DNA of 64,000 nt. Origin: Triplophysa rosa. Its lineage: Eukaryota > Chordata > Actinopteri > Cypriniformes > Nemacheilidae. The notes beneath the pieces are model-generated. The model saw only the letters and a program-made list of their open reading frames with translations. It did no database searches and was not told the DNA's origin. Where the stretch lies: positions 11,712,614 through 11,776,613 of the forward strand of contig NC_079892.1 in the NCBI RefSeq assembly GCF_024868665.1, read 5' to 3'. The position numbers were made by a program, and so were the translations under genes. Below, piece after piece: positions 11,753-21,500 of this stretch. Position 1 is the first letter of the stretch. The number at the start of each line of letters is the position of its first letter.

Positions 11753-13290
11753 ATGGAGAACAGATTCAACAGCAGCCAGCAGGTCGCCTCAGACTTGCAC
11801 CTAATTACTGAAAGGTAAGTTTATCAATTTGATTTGTATTTGTTTTCAAGTGGGTGATATCTTCACTAGATTAACGTTTTTTTTTACAGTGTGTAAGGTT
11901 AGAATCATCGATTTTTCGAATTTGTTTATTTAAAAAAATGTTGGTCTACTCGAGAACAGTCAGGTTCATAAAAAATAAAGGGGTATTTTTTAAACGAATA
12001 TTGAAAGTATATATTTTTCAATATGTATATAGTATATTTTCTTCACAGTACATTGAAATTTTGCTGACATTGTGGCGGTAAAGTTAATTGGAGATGTAGA
12101 AATGGTGCACGCCTCAGTAAACTCAAGTTTGCAAGTCGATTATGGTATCGTTAACGTTATAATATAAAGTAATTATTTGTGTGCTTGTGTATCTTGAAGC
12201 AAATTACACCATGGCAAAATAACTATTAGCATGTCCGTGCTTTATTCGCATGACCCTGTAACGTTACTTAAACGGGCACCGAGCTAGCATTTAAGTTACA
12301 ATCCATTCCTGTTTGAAAGTTCAGCTTAAAGCACGCAAGTACGAATATGTTTTTTTCATGTTTAGCCGTTGTGTTCGAGTTGAAAACGATCAGCTTTGTG
12401 TAAAATGTGGTCGTCAATGTCACCTAGCCGCCTTTTTCGCTAACTTGCACACAACAAACTACACTATTGCGTGGGGTTGCGAGTCAAGAGCAGCTAGTAA
12501 TTTTAAACTAGTCCTTGTGACCAACATTGAGCTGTATGACAGACAATACTGAAAATGCTCGTTTAATAACGTTAGTTGTTTTGTGTTTTTGTGGTCTTAA
12601 TTATTGAAGGTTGTGCTCGGAGTTCACCTAACTGATTCTTAATATTTTGTTTTGTAGGTTTATCATATGAGATACACACTCAAAAGCTTTATATTGGTAA
12701 GTCATTTGAATTACTTTCATATTGCTGTTAGGCCCAAACTTTACATCTTTGTTTTTGTGACTAATACAGGGGCTTCATTCTAGCACTTGCATTACTCAAA
12801 AATATTGTAGTAGTTTTATTGTAGTAAAATTTAGTAAACATTATTGTCGACGGATTGTCTTGGTATAGTTTTAATGCAATTTTTTTTTGACTAAACTAAA
12901 CCTTTAACAGTTTTTTCCTAAAATGTATTTTTTTACTTAACATTAACTCAATTTTTACTCACATTTGTCTGTGTTGTACAGGACATGGATGAAGTCAGTG
13001 TCTTGAAAGCAATTAAAGACACCACTATTGGAGTTTATGTTCTAAAACATGCTGCTTGCTACGAGCTAGAGGATGTTGGTGTTGTCCTTGAAGGCATCAA
13101 GGTGTTGCAATACCTTGACAATGTGTCATTAGCTGTTGGTATGCTGTTTGGGCTGATGTATGCCTTAAACCTCAGCTATCCTGCTGACCTCCGCTATACC
13201 TTTGAGGTAATCCAAAAAATGTTCATGGAACTGGATGGAGATAAACTTTCAAATAAAGTACTGACTTTAAAGAACAGGCTTTTTCAGTGA
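11753..13290 (+). CDS. Three-exon minigene, 131 aa, fish uncharacterised family
   Basis: Exons 11753-11814, 12672-12696 and 12982-13290 join in frame with AG/GT borders and give 131 aa starting MENRFNSSQQVASDLHLITE. Exon 3 encodes most of the product: a compact helical domain with DVGVVLEGIKVLQYLDNVSL, a hydrophobic GMLFGLMYALNLSYP segment and YTFEVIQKMFMELDG. I recognise this as the C-terminal domain of uncharacterised teleost proteins, often multi-copy and transposon-linked, whose function is unknown to me. The longer alternative exon 2 (from 12659) would bring in a stop, which is why I chose the AG at 12670-12671. A full-length family member would have N-terminal domains that are absent here, so this is a shortened version. 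The gene sits between inverted ends and downstream of a promoter-like block. Confidence 0.55.
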
Positions 13291-13479
13291 ATGGGTCAGA
13301 GGCTGAAAAAAAACATGAAGATTGTTCTGTTATCTTGAACTGTTTCATCTTTGACTCTTTTGTTGTGTGTGTGTGTGTTTTTTAGTGACTTAGTATTTCT
13401 CTTGAAGGAATATGCATTGTTTTCATTTTGCCATTTACATTGTGACTATTGTGGTAACACAATTGACTATTTCTGTTGT

Positions 13480-13900
13480 CCTGTGACAGTTACTATTAGA
13501 TTTATTAATGCCTGTTCTTAACATTTGAGATGAATTTGACTGTTGTCTGTATTCTATTGTGACAACTGTACTACATTTATTAATGCCTGTTGTTCTTAAT
13601 CCACATTTGAGATCAATTTGACTCTGTTGTTTATATTCTATTGTGACAGCAGTAATGGTTTTTAGTGATTTGTATTTGCAGTATGTTTTTTGAGATTCAT
13701 TCGACTGTTGCGTTTACTATTGTTGAAACTGTACTAGATTTATAAATGCCTGTTGTTGTTTTTCTTCTTCATCATCCATATTTGACATGCATTCGACTGT
13801 GTTGCATATTGTAATGTGAAAACTGTTTCCACATTTGAGATCAATTTGACTGTTGTTTGTATTCTATTGTGACAGCAGTTATGGTTTTTGTTGATAATTT
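13480..13900. repeat. Degenerate tandem repeat, about 110 bp unit
   Basis: Phrases TTTGAGAT(C/G)AATTTGACT, GTATTCTATTGTGACA and TTATTAATGCCTGTTGTT recur about four times. It lies in the 3' part of the candidate transposon, after the minigene. Confidence 0.7.
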
Positions 13901-14509
13901 TGTGTATGTATATATATATATATACTGTATATATATATAATTCTTTTACAATGCTGTACTGATAGATACTGTGCTGTATACTGATACTGCATTTACAGTG
14001 TTTGTTAAAAACTGAAGTTTTACAATTCAATACAACCTGACTATCTGCCTTTTTTGTCAGTCCTATGTATTTTAATGATTTTTGTATTCACACATTTACA
14101 CAGAGTAACAATACATTTGGATAATGTTTACTTAAAGCAATAAGAAATCGTGTGAGAGTTACTTAATATAACATATTAGCATTCAGAAATTCAGTTGGAA
14201 TTACAAATGAAAATCTGGTACCTATGACTTGATGAAGATACTTCAACATTACACAATTAATTTGTTTTACATTAATGAGAAATAACACTTTCAATCAACA
14301 TGATTGTTTTAACTAGTGTAATATAAATTAAATGTGTTGGTCTGACACGCAAAAATTAATTAAGGAAAATTAAGTTGGTTCAACACAATCTGATCATGTG
14401 GGACCGATGTACACATTAAAATTAAGTAAATCCAATAGATTATTTTTTTCAGTGTGGGGTAAGGTAAAGAGACAGTTTTAAAACTGATTTTTATGTACTG
14501 CTCAATAAC

Positions 14510-14609
14510 NNNNNNNNNNNNNNNNNNNNNNNNNNNNNNNNNNNNNNNNNNNNNNNNNNNNNNNNNNNNNNNNNNNNNNNNNNNNNNNNNNNNNNNNNNN
14601 NNNNNNNNN
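14510..14609. other. Assembly gap (100 N)
   Basis: Exactly 100 N, the conventional size for a gap of unknown length. The sequence on the right opens directly in a tandem repeat, a likely cause of the assembly break. Confidence 0.98.
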
Positions 14610-15240
14610 ATACTCTAACCTATGAGTGAAACGAACCAACCCCGTGTCTCTACGATGTTCTGATGCAGAGATATAGGTTTTGCTAAACGGTTGCTAGGCT
14701 AACCTGTTTGGTTGCTATGGGCGTGGCTTGGCATCTGCAATTGATATACTCTAACCTATGAGTGAAACGAACCAACTCCCGTGTCTCTACGATGTTCTGA
14801 TGCAGAGATATAGGTTTTGCTAAACGGTTGCTAGGCTAACCTGTTTGGTTGCTATGGGCGTGGCTTAGCATATGTCAGTTGATGATACTCTAAGCTATGA
14901 GTGAAACGAACCAACCCCCGTGTCTCTACGATGTTCTGATGCAGAGATATAGGTTTTGCTAAACGGTTGCTAGGCTAACCTGTTTGGTTGCTATGGGCGT
15001 GGCTTAGTAGAAACCAATTGATGATGCTTCAAGTCCCAAGTGAAACAAACCAACCCCCATGTCTCTATGATGTTCTGATGTAGAGTTATAGGTCTTGTTA
15101 AATGGTTGCTAAGTTAACATGTTTTGTTGCTATGGGCGTGGCTTCGTAGCTTAATGAAGTTTCAGGGATACTGATTGGTTGCCTGAGCCAAATGAGCCCA
15201 CCCCCTTGTCTCTAAGTGGTTGTACTGCGAAGTTATTCAA
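14610..15240. repeat. Tandem repeat, unit about 137 bp
   Basis: Units start ATACTCTAACCTATGAGTGA at 14610, 14746 and 14885, followed by a more diverged fourth unit and a partial fifth. Each contains ATATAGGTTTTGCTAAACGG and GGTTGCTATGGGCGTGGCTT. The array probably extends into the assembly gap. Confidence 0.92.
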
Positions 15241-15378
15241 CATGGGACAGTTATGACGCCTTATATGGGCATGTTTCCTGTCCCATTATAAGTCAATGGG
15301 GAATTTTGGGGTCTCTTACACCCCAGGGGTACAACTTACACCCCATTGTGAGGTAAGTTCTTACAGAGCCTGCCAGAT

Positions 15379-15734
15379 AGATAGACGATGGATGGATAGG
15401 TAGAGAGATGGAGTGGGATGGATGGGTGGATGGTAGGTAGGTATGATGTTATAGATAGATAGATAGATAGTAGATAGATAGATAGATAGACACATAGACA
15501 CAGTAGACAGACAGACAGACAGGTAGATAGGTAGAAAGAAAGAGTTTATGTGATAGAATGATAAAGGGAGTGAAGAGATTTATAGAGCGTGTGTGTGTGC
15601 GCGTGTGTCTGTGTATGTGTGTGTGTGTGTGCGCGTGTGAGTTTATGAGACAGAATGATAGAGAGACAGAAAGAGAGAGGAGAGATTTATAGAAGGTGAG
15701 TGTGTGTGTGTGTGTGTGCGTGTGTGTGTCTGTG

Positions 15735-15779
<45 letters not shown>

Positions 15780-15800
15780 GTGTGTGTGAGTTTATGAGAC
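15379..15800. repeat. GATA/GACA and GT microsatellites
   Basis: Runs of ATAG/GACA-type tetranucleotides (15379-15530) are followed by two (GT)n tracts (15588-15640 and 15700-15790). The two GT tracts sit in a duplicated block containing GTTTATGAGAC and AGAGACAGAAAGAGAG. Confidence 0.92.
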
Positions 15801-16100
15801 TGAATGATAGAGAGACAGAAAGAGAGTGGAGAGATTTAGGTGAGTGAGTGTTTATGTTTGAGAGTTGACAGTTGAAGTTTGAAAGTAAACATCGTTAGCT
15901 GAACATTCTATCATTGTAAGTCTATGGGATTTTTTGGGCCACTTAATCTGCTTTTTTAGGAAAACTGTAAGTCTGATCCCTTAAAAAAGATATAGCACAC
16001 TTCCTCAGACCAGACTGAAGGTTTGTGGAAAGTTTGGTGGATGTAGCTTGAAAGCTCTAGGAGGAGTTAAAGTCAGAAAATTTAGTCTCAGTAGAAGAAG

Positions 16101-16441
16101 AATAAGTTTAAGTGCAACATCAGAATGTTGGCTTGTTTCTCAAGCCAACATAATAATAATAATAATAAGTTTAAGCGCAACATCAGAATGTTGGCTTGTT
16201 TCTCAAGCCAACATAATAATAATAAGTTTAAGTGCAACATCAGAATGTTGGCTTGTTTCTCAAGCCAACATAATAATAATAATAATAAGTTTAAGTGCAA
16301 CATCAGAATGTTGGCTTGTTTCTCAAGCCAACATAATAAGTTTAAGTGCAACATCAGAATGTTGGCTTGTTTCTCAAGCCAACATAATAATAAGTTTAAG
16401 TGCAACATCAGAATGTTGGCTTGTTTCTCAAGCAAACATAA
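16101..16441. repeat. Six-unit array of hairpin-forming repeats
   Basis: Six units of 51-65 bp each contain AGTTTAAGTGCAACATCAGA followed by TGTTGGCTTG-TTTCT-CAAGCCAACA, a perfect 10-bp stem with a 5-base loop, and are spaced by (ATA)n of variable length. The last unit has one mismatch in the stem. Because the unit ends are short of stops, open frames appear on three frames of both strands; I regard these as by-products of the repeat. Confidence 0.93.
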
Positions 16442-16691
16442 TAACCGCCACATTATTAGGTAAGAGTTGGATTATTAAAACTGTAACACTGTTAACTTAT
16501 ACGTTGTTTACCTGGAAACCTACAGCTGTACTAAATATACAACACGGATTAGCACAATTACTTCAACGTATATTGTAAGCACTCAATTTAACATGTACAC
16601 ATAACGTATTTATCATACTTACAGCTTGTGGTTCTGAGACGCATGTTAGTCCAAATAAAGTTGGTATTGACTTATCTTTAAGGGTCTAGCG

Positions 16692-17812
16692 CAGGGGTCA
16701 CCAACTAGCGGACTCCGGTCCGGATGCGGACCGCGAGATGCATCCGTCCGGACCTCAAAGCCTTTTGACATGATAAATAAATGAACGCCTAACATTATTT
16801 TCTAATGCAATCAAACTTATAGCAGGCACATCAAGGTCCGCTCAGTAGCAGTTTGGGTCCTACGGCGCCACGGACAGTTAACATATGCGCACTGTTGCCA
16901 CGTTCAGACGTCGATGTCTCGATGAGTGAAGAGAGCCGCGACAGACTTGCTGCACAGCGCTCAGACAGATGTAACTGTCAGTGACTGAAAAACAATGTCC
17001 TTTTCAAAAGTTAGAAAAGTTGACGCTGAAAACCATGTTTTCCGAGATGAATGGGTCGAGAGATTTGCATTTATTCTTCCTGCATCGAGATGCACGAGAC
17101 TGGTTTGTCTTATTTGCTCGGAGTCTGTCGCGGTTGTCAAAAGTGGAAACTTTAAACGGCATTATGAAATTAGACAGAGACACTTTGAAGAAACTTACAC
17201 GCAGCAGTCCGAGGTAAGGACACGGAAAATATATTAGCTCAAAGCCCAGTAGTAGCGATCTACACGGGTACTTCCTCACTCACTTACCGCCCAACAACGA
17301 GCGAATGTTCCCTAAGAATACAGTGGATCTTAGGAAAACATTAGCCCTTTACTGATGGGAAAATAGTGAATGGAGTCTGCGTGTGAAACACTTTTAGAAG
17401 GATAATAAAGACATGAACTAAAAGAAAATATTAAACAAACCCCCCTTTCAGCTGCAACAGCCACAAGAAGAGCTGAAATGTTATCAGAGGATGATCAGTC
17501 GCAACTTGATGTTGCTATTTGTTCATCTCAGTTCAGCAGAAAACAACACTTTAGTTTTCTATTAAAGTTGTTAATGTTTAAATTAATGTATGTTCAGTGC
17601 AGCTTTAGAGATTAGGGCATTTTACACATTTTCCTTCATTATATTGTTGTCAGACATTGTTATGCCGTTGTGTAGTTATGAAAAGACATGTTTATTTCTT
17701 TGGTCTGCCAAAAACCATCAATTCATGATTTTAGGTATTTAATTGTCCGGACCTCGACTGACAAGGAGGGTTTGTTTACTGGACCTCAAGCAATTTTAGT
17801 TGAAGACTCCTG
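16692..17812 (+). mobile_element. hAT element, 1.12 kb, with BED-finger exon
   Basis: The ends CAGGGGTCACCAACT and AGTTGAAGACTCCTG are inverted, with a perfect 8-bp duplication GTCTAGCG (16684-16691 and 17813-17820). The interior keeps the first coding exon of a hAT transposase but not the catalytic domain, so the copy is a deletion derivative. Confidence 0.92.
16995..17213 (+). pseudogene. hAT transposase N-terminal exon (BED finger)
   Basis: The exon starts MSFSKVRKVDAENHVFRDEW and continues through a BED-type zinc finger with CLIC and a KRHYEIRQRH histidine pair, ending at a GTAAGG donor. This layout (RKVDxENRxFxxxW then CLIC..KRHY) is typical of the ZBED/GTF2IRD2-like hAT transposase family, which binds element ends. 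The catalytic DDE and dimerisation regions are absent. Confidence 0.75.
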
Positions 17813-17829
17813 GTCTAGCGGCTAATCCC

Positions 17830-18021
17830 GCGTTGGACTCGCCAAAATTTGAGAAGCAGTCGTCGGTAAAATGACGAGCACATTACACAAGGTTGGAATT
17901 GTACTGCAGTGGTATCGTGGGGAAAAAAAAGTAACCACTGATCTTTCACATCATCATCCTTTGGCAGCGAAAACAAAGTACATTTGTGTTCACAGCACAA
18001 AACACAGCGTCCCCTCGACAT
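17830..18021 (-). pseudogene. THAP-like finger exon remnant
   Basis: The minus strand reads MSRGRCVLCCEHKCTLFSLP, then KDDDVKDQWLLFFP and a CVMCSSF segment. The Cys-x2-Cys, FSLPKD and W spacing recalls THAP fingers encoded by fish DNA transposons. The expected CSxHF motif is altered and the frame soon degrades. It is not connected to nvl. Confidence 0.45.
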
Positions 18022-18570
18022 GTTGTATACGCAATACTACCTGAAGTGCTAGTGGGCAGGTCAGAGTGTTCCTGTTTCGCGGGAAGGCGGGGATTGTGCT
18101 GATGCATTACACTGTGACGTATCGATGTTACACTCAAAAGATTCGAAAGCCTAACGATTTGTTTGGGCGGTTCGGAGTCGACTCTTTACTTTGGAAGCCA
18201 ATAATTTAATTTATCATGGACTTTTTGGAATAACAACTTTGCAGATCGTCAAAATTGAAAGAAAGCTACGTCACACACTGAAATGCCGGTAATTTTATGA
18301 GATTCATGAAACCTGCTCTTTAAAAGCTGTTTTGAAAATAAAACAGATTTTTTATTTTGTTAAAAATATTGTTATCATGAACCTGGTATTGAGTATTATA
18401 TCGATTCTCGAGCCGAGTGTACCACTAAACCCTGATCTATATTTCAAACCCACTGAACACAATCTCAATCAACATAAAAAACCACCTTAAATCCATTTGG
18501 GATGGCATGTGACCCGGACACATTTCGTTTTGTGAGATTCATGCTTTAGAAGACTGTTGGCCTCACTCAC

Positions 18571-21500
18571 TCTTTTTCGCCTGTGTGCCAGTGGTAATTT
18601 CAACGTTTTCCTCATGAATTTCCCCATGTTTGTGCTTCTTCACTCTTTTCTTTGATTTCTTTTCGATTGGTTTCTGAAAACACAACACATTGCGATGACA
18701 TCCACACGTAAGCTCAAGCAAGAACCCGTTGAACATGCTGATATTTACCGCGGTGCCGGTGGAGTCCTCCTCACGCAGATCTATGCAGATGTTCTCCGGC
18801 TCTCTGATTCCAGACTTATCAATGAACCAGCCATCGCTGTCGCTCTTGTGCGGGGCCGCTGGATTCCCTTTCTGATAGAGTGACACCAGCGAGCTGTTCA
18901 TGTGATTCGTCTGCTGTTGAAAGAGTCACAGAAAAAGGGGATAATTGAAAACATACTGCTATGCATCTTGATTGTGTAACCAAACAGAAAGAGCAAGGTG
19001 AAATACTTCATGTTCGCAAATATCATCCTCACTGTCGGTGGTATCTTCTGTGAAGTGACTGTCATCCCTAAAACACAATTTCAGCAAAAACCAGGTAAAA
19101 CATTAGGAATCAAGCATGTTATTTATCCAGAGAATACATTTCAAGAATAAGGAACAGTAATAGTCTATGTTATTGTCATAGAGACAGAGCGCACTTAGGC
19201 CACGGCCACACCAGAGGGGAAAACAATGCAAGCCTCTCCATTGACTTTCTATACGCCCTTTTCACATGACATCACGCATCTTCCGTTCTGCCGGGAAACA
19301 GTGCATCATTACATCCGCTAGCACTCTGGTTCATAAGGTGGCGGTAATGCACCTATAAACTGGTTTGCCTACCGCCAGTAAAACTCAAGAAGAAGTTACT
19401 TCCGCTAGCGCCTCAGAATGGAGTTTACCAAGTCCCTTGCACATCTGCCACAAATACGGCTAGATGATGTACAACGTCTTGCAGACAAATTTTCGCTAAC
19501 GACAAGATCAAAGCTAGAGAAAGGATACAAATTCTTCGTTGAACAATACCTGTTTGATTATGAAGGTATGTGTTTTGTTTTCTTTTTGTGTTAGCGAAGG
19601 TGCTAGGATAAGTACTTGAATACGTGTTCTGTTCGTGACGGCAAAACGGAAGTTATTCTTCTTCTTCTTGTTTGTTGCAAGACGGATGTTATGATACACT
19701 ACTTTGCGAAAAGGCGGATGTTAAGTGACGTCATTGTGAAAAGGGCCTATTGCGGGGAAGCTGCCTCCTTGTCATTTCTGACTTAGAACAAAAAACAGAA
19801 CTATGTCTAAAAGCTGCTGTGTGACAAGTTGTACAGTAAACAAGCTAAAAAACACAGAACTAAGTTTTTATAAGCTACTGAACCGTCAAAGCCAGACTTT
19901 AAGGAGACAAAAGTGGATACACGCAATAAGACGTGAAACATGAGCAGGAAGAATGGGTCAATGACACACTCGTTATGCCAAACGTTATGTGTGCAGTAAA
20001 CATTTTGTCACTGGTAAGTCAAATATCCAAACGTCAGTTTTATATATTATCTTTCTGTAAGCTAAGCTCTTAGCTGTAGCATTTTGACAGTATGCAACTT
20101 GTTAGACTGTGGATAAAGCAGAAAGCTATGCAGTAACATTATGTTTGCGAGTGCTAATGTTAGCTTATATAGCTAACAGCTTTCCAACAGCTTGTTCCAC
20201 CATCGTTTTAGTTAAAAAATGACAATATGAGACGTTGCGCTCCACTTTTGTGTCATTAAACGCTTGTTTTTTAGGGTCGACAGCTTATAAAAATGTAGTT
20301 CTGTGTTTTTTAGCTTGTTTACTGAACGCCTTGTCACATAGAAATTTTTAAACATCCTGTTTTTTGTTATAAGTCAGAAATGACAAGGAGGCAGCTTCCC
20401 CCTATATACAGAGTCAAAGGAGAGGGTTGAATTTCGTGGTTTTCAGATTATGACGCGTTGCGCTCTGTCTCTCTATGGAAGAAGTGAGCGTGTCTTACCC
20501 ATCCTCTCGGCTGAGTCTTGCTCTTTTCACTAAATGTTTGTTTTCCAGGACAGAGATGTCACACTTGCTAGATATCGCTGCATGCACTACATAAAAGAAC
20601 ACGTTTTAAAACGAAATGCTTCGTTTTTACACAAACAGCAAAAGGCAGTGAGTAATACCAACCTTTCTCCACTTGAATCCTGAAAGCCGTCCGGTTCCTC
20701 CTGCCATACTCTGTCCTGCTCAGATCACAGACACACATCAGTTTCAAGCGCTTCTGTTGGTGTTTCTGCAGTGAATTCACAGAGTAAAACTCATCTTACC
20801 TGAACTGCTGTTGAAGGTCAAAGGCCATGGATGTCAGATCCACGTAAGGGTCATTGTGTTCTTTCAGATACTGAAAGAGAGATCAGACAACGTCATCCAA
20901 ACAAGCTGCACTCATTTCATCCCAATGTCATCAATAAGGTGTCAATCCAAAAATAATAAGCCTACTTTGAGGAGCAAGAAGACTTGTTTAATAGCCAAAG
21001 CTCATTTTAAAATAGGCCTGGATTTTCTTTGTGCAAAATGTAATTACAAGTTGCTGATATTTGGAATAAAATGAATTGTACTTTTTTCTGTCTTCATTAT
21101 TGAACAGTTTTTGCATCTACTGTTTGTTTGCTCCACATTGTGTTTCTCTAAAGGTGAGAGAGGCAGAAATGTCTCTTATAAAGCATCTTGACACAGCGAC
21201 TGCATAAGACAATACCCTGGACTTTATTTTTATGGGTTTTTCCTACATTTAATTTTTTTGGCGGCCACCAAAACCAATTTTTGACTGAATGTGATTCATG
21301 AGTCATGAATATTTTACCTGAATTACCGCTGGATGAACTGTGCTAAAAAAACAGGTTTACAAGGGTTCCACTAACACAACTGACATAAACGGAACAAATC
21401 CTATCCAGCGTTGAAGTGTTTTCCGTGTTAACTTCTATCTTTTGCAGTGTCCTAGCTGTTATTAACAAACAGCGCGTTTTGCTAAAGTCCGATTCTTCAG

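Larger units (their letters stand above)
11443..14454 (+). mobile_element. Candidate DNA transposon carrying a small gene
   Basis: Both ends carry the inverted 13-mer CACTGAAAAAAAT (left at 11443; reverse complement ending at 14454). Ends beginning CACTG followed by an A run are seen in fish EnSpm/CACTA-type elements, but the 3-bp flanks (CCC and TGG) do not match, so the superfamily is uncertain. The interior holds a promoter-like GGTGGCGGTAATG block, a three-exon gene and a tandem repeat, and no transposase. Confidence 0.5.
19178..20478. mobile_element. Fold-back element with THAP exon, in an nvl intron
   Basis: The outer ends CATAGAGACAGAGCGCA (about 19178) and, on the other strand, CATAGAGAGACAGAGCGCA (20463-20480 region) are inverted. 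Inside, about 130 bp at 19750-19885 are repeated in inverted orientation at 20275-20403 (GAAGCTGCCTCCTTGTCATT, AGTAAACAAGCTAAAAAACA). The left arm carries the THAP exon. A smaller element (19253-19748) sits within the left side. Confidence 0.7.

Noticed and set aside
14610..16441. CRISPR-like array
   Set aside because: The repeats are direct tandem units without unique spacers, in a eukaryotic genome; the spacers are ATA microsatellite.
16048..16578. 176-aa frame and two other long frames across the hairpin array
   Set aside because: They are translations of the tandem units (repeated SLSATSECWLVSQAN) on several frames at once, without start context, domain or splice support.
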